DNA of 64,000 nt from Caballeronia megalochromosomata (GTDB taxonomy: Bacteria; Pseudomonadota; Gammaproteobacteria; Burkholderiales; Burkholderiaceae). Of the stretch, positions 59,127-64,000 are shown piece by piece. Position 1 is the first letter of the stretch. Each line of letters opens with the position of its first letter. Under the pieces are notes generated by a model. It did not search any database. It had not been told where the DNA came from and worked only from the letters and a program-made list of their open reading frames with translations. Where the stretch lies: NCBI GenBank assembly GCA_001580565.1, contig LRBF01000269.1:1-64000 (forward strand), read 5' to 3'. Both the position numbers and the translations under genes were made by a program.

Positions 59127-60088
59127 AGCGTCCTCGCTGCGGGAATGGTCGGCGTCGAAAGGTTTTTCCTGCGGCGTGCCTCGGTCGCGCCCTTGCGCAC
59201 CGCGCGCCAGCGCGCCCATGCATGCCGTACGCCGCCGCGCATGGCGATCAATGCGTGAAGCAGGCCGGGATACACGCGCGTACCGATCAGCGCATACCAG
59301 AGCCACGCGATCTCCCGGTCGAAGGATTCCAGTTCTTCGTTCAGGATCAGATGGAAGTTATAGGCGGCATCGGTCAATGCGCCGAGCGTTTGCGCGTCGC
59401 GCCTGTCATCGTCGAAACGTTCGGCGGGGAAGTGATCCACCGCGATAAGCGGGTCATAGACGACGCGCCAGCCCGCGCGGCGCACGCTCATGCTGAACGC
59501 CATGTCGTTGTGGACTTGCGCGCCCGCACCGCGCAGACGCGTGTCGAACCGCAACGACGATATCGCCGCTCTCCGATAACTCATGTTCGCGCCCTTCAGC
59601 ATGCGCACGGAACGCGCGACGCCCACGCCGAGATGATGATTGCCGACCACGCGCCCGGTGCGCCGGATCACGCCGACTTCATGACGCGAGCCATCGAGCA
59701 CGCGGCCTTTCTCGTGGACCCAGTCACGCCCGCCGATTGCGCCGAGGCGCTCGTCTTCGTCGAACGCGCGCGCGATGCGCGCGATCCAGTCGGGATACGG
59801 CGCGGCGTCGTCGTCGGTGATCGCGATGATGTCGCCTTTGGCGGCGTCCAGCCCGCGGTTGAGCGCGGCCACCTGACCACCCGTGCCGGTGTCGATCACG
59901 CGCAGCACGAAGCGGTTCGCGCTCTTCAGTTCGACGGCGAGCCGGCGCGCCGTCGCATCGTCCTCGGGCCGTGCGATGACCAGCACCTCATCCGGCTTGC
60001 GCGTCTGCGCGCGCAACGCCGTCAGGCAGCGCTTGAGGTCCGCGGGCCTGCGGTAAGTGGGCACCACTACGGAGACTTTCATCGTCAT
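59123..60088 (-). CDS. bceG: GT2 glycosyltransferase (BceG-like)
   Basis: This 321-residue GT-A fold transferase starts MTMKVSVVVPTYRRPADLKR and has the metal-binding DDD-type motif in AITDDDAAPYPDW and later FPAERFDDD. GT2 members transfer from UDP- or GDP-sugars with inversion. The ATG at 60088 has GGAGAGCC upstream; an earlier start in the same frame would add nine residues. It follows the tyrosine-kinase gene and begins the glycosyltransferase section of the operon. Confidence 0.88.
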   Translation of the reverse strand: MTMKVSVVVPTYRRPADLKRCLTALRAQTRKPDEVLVIARPEDDATARRLAVELKSANRFVLRVIDTGTGGQVAALNRGLDAAKGDIIAITDDDAAPYPDWIARIARAFDEDERLGAIGGRDWVHEKGRVLDGSRHEVGVIRRTGRVVGNHHLGVGVARSVRMLKGANMSYRRAAISSLRFDTRLRGAGAQVHNDMAFSMSVRRAGWRVVYDPLIAVDHFPAERFDDDRRDAQTLGALTDAAYNFHLILNEELESFDREIAWLWYALIGTRVYPGLLHALIAMRGGVRHAWARWRAVRKGATEARRRKNLSTPTIPAARTL

Positions 60089-60111
60089 CGCTGGCTCTCC
60101 TGTCACGCGTG

Positions 60112-62331
60112 TCATGTGCCTGCATACTCTTCGACCGCCGCGTAATGCGCGCGTCCATAACCGCGCGCACGCAGCGGCGTGCCGTTGAGAATGGCGCCCT
60201 GCACCGCGATGCCCGCCGTGCGCAGGCGGCGCGATGCCTCGGTGATTTCCGCTTCGTTATGCGCGCCCGAGCGCAGCACGAGAAAGTTCGTGCCCGCGAG
60301 CTTGCCGACGATCAGCGCATCGGTCACGGCGAGCACGGGCGGCGTGTCGATCAGAATCGCATCGTAGGTGCGTCCGAGCGCATCGAGATAAGGCTGAAGG
60401 CGCGGCGACATCAAGAGCTCCGAGGGATTCTCCGGACGCTTGCCCGCCGCGATGAAATCGAGCGACGCCACGCGCGTCGTGCGGATCGCTTCTTCGAGAC
60501 TGATCGACCCCGCGAGCAGTTCCGCGAGCCCGGGCGCGCGCGCGCCGTCGAACGAGCGCTCGAGCTTGCCGCGGCGCATGTCGCCATCGATCAGGAGCAC
60601 CTTCTTGCCCGTCGCCGCGAGCAGCACCGCGAGGTTCATCGTGAGAAAGCTCTTGCCGACGCCCGATGCCGGACCCGTCACCATCACGACGCGATTGCGC
60701 GCTTCCATCAGCGAGAACTGAATCGACGTGCGCAGGCTGCGCATGATTTCCACGCAGACGTCGTTGGGGCGCATCGTCGCGAGAATCGGCGCCTCGTGAA
60801 CGGGTTCGCGGCGGCGCTTCGCGTCGGTATCGAACTTCGTCTGCTCGACGCTGAGCGGCACGAGGCCGAAGATCGGCAACGCCGAGACGCGCTCCAGCCG
60901 CTCGGGATCGTCGATACCCTTGAAGATCGCGCGCCGCGCGAACACGAAACCCGTGCCGAGGATGAGGCCGAGAATCACCGCCGCCGACATGATGAGCACC
61001 TTTTTCGGCTTGACTGGGTCGCCCGGCCGCAGCGCGGCATCGACGATATGCACGTTGCCGCCCGTGCCCGCGCGCTGCACCGACAACTCCTGCACGCGAT
61101 TGAGCAGCAGCACGTAGATGTCCTCGGCCACTTTGGCGTCGCGCTGCAATGCGACGGCCTTCACTTCCGATTGCGGCAAGTCACGGAAACGCGCTGCATA
61201 CCGTTCGCGTTGCGCTTCGAGTTGCGCGAGTTGCTGGCGCGCCGTCGCCAATGAAGGATGAAGATTGCCGTAGCGCTGCTCGAGCGTCGCGATCTGCAGA
61301 CGCATCGCCGAAATCTGCGCCTCGTAGTTGATGCTGCCTTCGAGATAGACTTTCGCCTCGTCGCTCGCATTGATGACGCCGGCCTGCCGTTGATACTCCG
61401 TCAGCGCCGCTTCCGCATGCTGCAGATCGGCTTTAAGGCGCGGCTCTTCCGTCTGGAGGAATTCGAGCATCTTGCTCGCGTCGGCCTGCTTGCTCTCGAC
61501 GTGCTGGCGCAAATACGACTGCGCGAGCGCATTCGCGATCTCGGCCGCTTTCACGGGATCCTGATTCTCAAGCGATATCTGAATGACACCGGTCTGCTTG
61601 CCCTGCTCCGTCACCGTGATGCCTGACTGAAAACTCGCGATGGCGGTGAGATCGTTTCCGCGCATCACCCTGAAACGCGTGCCGGGGCGCGCGACGAGTT
61701 GCTTCACGAGCAAGGACACGCCGTTGCCGCTCGCGTTTTCCCCCGCGCGCCCCTGAAGCAGCGCGCGCCCTTGCGGATCGGCGAGCGCATAGCGGGCATC
61801 GCCGAGCGCGGTGAGGATGAGTTCCTTGCCTTCCCATTGCGGCTCGACCTCGATCGAATCGACCTCCGCGATCTCGCCGCCCCACGCATAAGACGACATC
61901 CCGAACCACGGCTTCGCCGGATGCCCCGGCGTCGCGAAGCGCGCGGCGAGACTGCCGAGTACGGGCAAGGTCATCGGCGCAATGAAGAAGTTCAGCTTGC
62001 ATTGCGCGACCACCGGTGCGACCACGCCACGGCTCTTGATGATTTCGATCTCCGCGTCGGTCGGCAGCGCGCTCGACCCGGCGTTGATCGCCTGGCCGGT
62101 TTGCGTCTGCGTGAGCGCCTGCGACGTGTTGTCGTTCGTCTCGACGCGTACGTGCGCATCGGCGGAATACACCGGTCTTGCGATATAGCAGTACACGGCC
62201 GCGCACAGCACCACGAATGCGAAGACGCCGATGAGCCAGCCGATGTCGTCGATCACGGCCTGAATCAGATTGCCGAGAACGACGTCCTCTTCATCCGGCT
62301 TCGACAAATAGGGATGTTCCTGCATGTTCAC
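60112..62331 (-). CDS. bceF: BY-kinase/polysaccharide co-polymerase (Wzc/BceF-like)
   Basis: This 739-residue protein has an N-terminal Wzz domain with two membrane helices (LIGVFAFVVLCAAVYCYI and VLIMSAAVILGLILGTGFVF), a long periplasmic coiled region, and a C-terminal tyrosine autokinase. Walker A GPASGVGKS lies near residue 555, Walker A' is VLLIDGDMR and Walker B is ILIDTPPVL. The tail carries three Tyr in RGYGRAHYAAVEEYAGT, the usual phosphorylation cluster. It sets chain length with BceE and is dephosphorylated by BceD. GTG at 62331 has GGGAG 7 bases upstream and is favoured over ATG at 62325. Confidence 0.93.
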   Translation of the reverse strand: MNMQEHPYLSKPDEEDVVLGNLIQAVIDDIGWLIGVFAFVVLCAAVYCYIARPVYSADAHVRVETNDNTSQALTQTQTGQAINAGSSALPTDAEIEIIKSRGVVAPVVAQCKLNFFIAPMTLPVLGSLAARFATPGHPAKPWFGMSSYAWGGEIAEVDSIEVEPQWEGKELILTALGDARYALADPQGRALLQGRAGENASGNGVSLLVKQLVARPGTRFRVMRGNDLTAIASFQSGITVTEQGKQTGVIQISLENQDPVKAAEIANALAQSYLRQHVESKQADASKMLEFLQTEEPRLKADLQHAEAALTEYQRQAGVINASDEAKVYLEGSINYEAQISAMRLQIATLEQRYGNLHPSLATARQQLAQLEAQRERYAARFRDLPQSEVKAVALQRDAKVAEDIYVLLLNRVQELSVQRAGTGGNVHIVDAALRPGDPVKPKKVLIMSAAVILGLILGTGFVFARRAIFKGIDDPERLERVSALPIFGLVPLSVEQTKFDTDAKRRREPVHEAPILATMRPNDVCVEIMRSLRTSIQFSLMEARNRVVMVTGPASGVGKSFLTMNLAVLLAATGKKVLLIDGDMRRGKLERSFDGARAPGLAELLAGSISLEEAIRTTRVASLDFIAAGKRPENPSELLMSPRLQPYLDALGRTYDAILIDTPPVLAVTDALIVGKLAGTNFLVLRSGAHNEAEITEASRRLRTAGIAVQGAILNGTPLRARGYGRAHYAAVEEYAGT

Positions 62332-62343
62332 GATACGACTCCC

Positions 62344-63528
62344 TTAGCGCGTCAGTTGCTTCATGTAGAAGAGCGTCTGCAAGGTCGGCAACACCTGGTT
62401 GATCAGGCGGTTGAACTGCACCGCGCCAGCCGTGCCCACATAGACCACGTCGAGCGGACGAAGCTGGAACCGCGTCGACAGCAGCAGCGAATCCGGCTGC
62501 GACATGTCGAGGCGATAGATATCGGGCTGCGACGGGTTATTGCGCACGCCGCGCACGACATAGATCTGGCGCACGTTCGCATCGGTGTCGAGCACGCCGC
62601 CGGCCTGCGTGAGCGCATCGGCGATCGATGCGCGGCCGCGCACCATGTTCACCGGCATCGGCGTCTTCACTTCGCCCATCACGAAGATGCGGCTGTCGTA
62701 GCGGTCCGGAACGTTGAGAATGTCGCCCGCCTGGAGCATCACGTTCTGGCTGATGTCGCCGCGATCGAGCATGCCGTTCGCATCGAGCACGTAGAGCTTG
62801 CCGTTGCGCGTGAGCCGCACGCGCTGCAGGTCCGCGTCCGCCGTCGTGCCGCCCGAGCGGGTGATTGCATCCACGAGCGTGAGCGGCACGTCGCTCACCG
62901 CGAGCGGGCCGGGCTGCTTCACCTCGCCCGTCACCGCGACCTTCTGGCTGCGATACGCGAGCACGCGCACGTCGAGCTGCGGATTTTTGATGTACGGCGC
63001 GAGCGCTGCCGTCATCTCGTCGCGAATCTCGCTCGTCGTCTTGCCCGCGACACGCATCCTGCCGATGAACGGAAAGAAGATCGTGCCGTTCGCGGACACG
63101 GTCTGCCCATAAGGATCCGCCTGACCCGGAAGCGCCTGCGTATAAGGTTGTTGCAGCGCCCCCGCGACGGTCTGCGTGGTGTTGCCGCCGGTCGAGAGCG
63201 TGCTGCCTTGCGGCGTCGTGAGTTCCGGGTGGTCCCATAGCGTGACGCCGAGAATGTCCTGCGGCGCGATGCGATACACGTATTGCGTCTCGTCGGCGAA
63301 ACGCGCGGGCGGCAAGGGCTGCGCGGCCTCGGGCGTCGCCTCTTCCTGCGCGATGGTGTCCGCACTGATGAGATGCACGGGATACGTCGCGGTCGGTGTC
63401 GGATCCTTGTCTTCCAGTCGCGAGGTGTTGAGAAAATTGCCCGGCGCGGTGCTGCACGCGGACAACAACGCCGACATAAGGAACGTCAGCAAAAGAACAC
63501 GGGAAATCAGCATATTTTTTTGAGCCAT
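62344..63528 (-). CDS. bceE: Outer-membrane polysaccharide exporter (Wza/BceE-like)
   Basis: This 394-residue lipoprotein has a signal with lipobox LLSAC (Cys25), a polysaccharide-export domain (YVYRIAPQDILGVTLWDHPE near residue 83) and two SLBB-like modules (VAVTGEVKQPGPLAVSDV and FVMGEVKTPMPVNMV). Wza forms an outer-membrane octamer that exports capsule or EPS. The gene overlaps the phosphatase gene by 22 bases and precedes the kinase. ATG at 63513 is a possible alternative start. Confidence 0.92.
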   Translation of the reverse strand: MAQKNMLISRVLLLTFLMSALLSACSTAPGNFLNTSRLEDKDPTPTATYPVHLISADTIAQEEATPEAAQPLPPARFADETQYVYRIAPQDILGVTLWDHPELTTPQGSTLSTGGNTTQTVAGALQQPYTQALPGQADPYGQTVSANGTIFFPFIGRMRVAGKTTSEIRDEMTAALAPYIKNPQLDVRVLAYRSQKVAVTGEVKQPGPLAVSDVPLTLVDAITRSGGTTADADLQRVRLTRNGKLYVLDANGMLDRGDISQNVMLQAGDILNVPDRYDSRIFVMGEVKTPMPVNMVRGRASIADALTQAGGVLDTDANVRQIYVVRGVRNNPSQPDIYRLDMSQPDSLLLSTRFQLRPLDVVYVGTAGAVQFNRLINQVLPTLQTLFYMKQLTR

Positions 63529-63950
63529 CCGAGCACTAGCCGTTCGATAAGTCCAAAGCTCTCGCGATACGCGGCCTCAAGACCGCCATACGGGTCCGCC
63601 ACTTCCGAGTCTTCCCATTTGCCGAGCAGATGCACCTTGCCGTGTGTCGTCGGTGCGAGCCGCGCGATTGCGTCGATCTGCTTGCGCTCGGGCACGAGAA
63701 TCAGATCGGCCTCGCGCGCCATGCGCCGGTCGAGCCGCCGCGAACGATGCCCCGACGAATCGAGTCCCTGCTCCGCGAGCAGGCGCTGCATCGTCGGGTC
63801 GATGTCGTCGCCTTCCTGCGCGTAGAGGCCGGCCGAGCGGAATTCGATCGGCCTGGCGCCGCGCTGCGAAAGATGCGCGCGAAACAGCATCTCGGCCGCC
63901 GGGCTCCGACAGATGTTCGCGTGACAGACGATCAGAACGCTTCCGAACAT
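63507..63950 (-). CDS. bceD: Low-molecular-weight protein tyrosine phosphatase (Wzb/BceD-like)
   Basis: This 147-residue phosphatase has the P-loop CHANICRS (Cys9 to Arg15, C-X5-R) at the N-terminus and the general acid Asp in ADPYGG near residue 118. It removes phosphate from the tyrosine cluster of the Wzc kinase encoded two genes downstream. Its start is an ATG at 63950. It is the first gene of the D-E-F order of cepacian cluster I. Confidence is high. Confidence 0.94.
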   Translation of the reverse strand: MFGSVLIVCHANICRSPAAEMLFRAHLSQRGARPIEFRSAGLYAQEGDDIDPTMQRLLAEQGLDSSGHRSRRLDRRMAREADLILVPERKQIDAIARLAPTTHGKVHLLGKWEDSEVADPYGGLEAAYRESFGLIERLVLGWLKKIC

Positions 63951-63958
63951 AAGCGCCC

Positions 63959-64000
63959 TTACGCGATGCTCGGGGCCACGTTCGCTTCGATCCGCCGCAC
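63959..64000 (-). CDS. 3' end of a gene cut by the window edge
   Basis: The last 42 bases read on the minus strand as an open tail ending at TAA (63959-63961) with residues VRRIEANVAPSIA. It is 8 bases upstream of bceD. In cepacian cluster I the preceding genes are bceA, bceB and bceC, but this short tail does not identify which one. The frame is supported only by its position. Confidence 0.35.
   Translation of the reverse strand: MRRIEANVAPSIA

Noticed and set aside
1..64000. tRNA, rRNA, CRISPR array, insertion sequence or prophage
   Set aside because: I looked for cloverleaf-like and conserved rRNA stretches, regularly spaced repeats and transposase or integrase motifs and found none.

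Overview
The window is a GC-rich, gene-dense stretch of about 56 protein genes from a member of the Burkholderiaceae, most likely Paraburkholderia or Caballeronia. This rests on the DUF4148 protein, the cepacian-type bce exopolysaccharide genes, the many LysR regulators and the stacked aromatic and sugar-acid catabolic operons. I see no rRNA, tRNA, CRISPR array, insertion sequence or prophage gene. The catabolic half (1-42 kb) looks like an accessory replicon or metabolic island.

Layout. (1) 85-6607: a GbpR-like LysR regulator divergent from a sugar-acid operon: RhmD-like enolase-superfamily dehydratase, MFS carrier, PdxA2-type dehydrogenase, lactonase-like amidohydrolase and 2-keto-3-deoxyarabonate dehydratase. 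It ends at a hairpin terminator that lies inside the convergent neighbour. (2) 6624-11715, minus strand: a gallate 4,5-cleavage operon (gallate dioxygenase, aromatic-acid MFS, LigJ-type hydratase, GalC/LigK aldolase) whose last gene is an unexplained ModA-like binding protein without a signal peptide; no tautomerase is present. (3) 11957-16529: a 2-hydroxyacid dehydrogenase and an MFS carrier, divergent from a citrate synthase with an N-terminal helix-turn-helix and a two-module VOC protein. I cannot name this pathway. (4) 16539-24317, minus strand: a rare-ketose operon (DeoR regulator, PfkB kinase, GatZ/KbaZ protein, complete RbsABC-type importer, D-tagatose 3-epimerase) with two promoters that carry the same operator between -35 and -10. 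(5) 24450-30495: a SnoaL-like protein, a sulfonate/sulfate-ester ABC importer with an alkylsulfatase-type TauD dioxygenase, and a nitronate monooxygenase. (6) 30525-42428: mixed genes, including four-carbon-acid dehydrogenase mmsA, three LysR regulators, an NDH-2-like flavoprotein, class I aldolase, a PBP4-like lipoprotein gene broken by a frameshift, an alpha/beta hydrolase and a squalene/phytoene synthase.

(7) 42499-64000: rlpA, then a nearly complete cepacian (bce) cluster. galU/bceT supplies UDP-glucose. gmd/bceN and rmd/bceM make GDP-D-rhamnose. Glycosyltransferases G, H, J, K and the double-domain R build the repeat unit, S acylates it, Q flips it, I polymerises it, and D, E and F (phosphatase, outer-membrane exporter, tyrosine kinase) control chain length and export. 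Genes known as two separate loci in B. cenocepacia sit together here, with gmd-rmd inserted in the opposite orientation beside a large secreted beta-propeller-like protein of unknown role.
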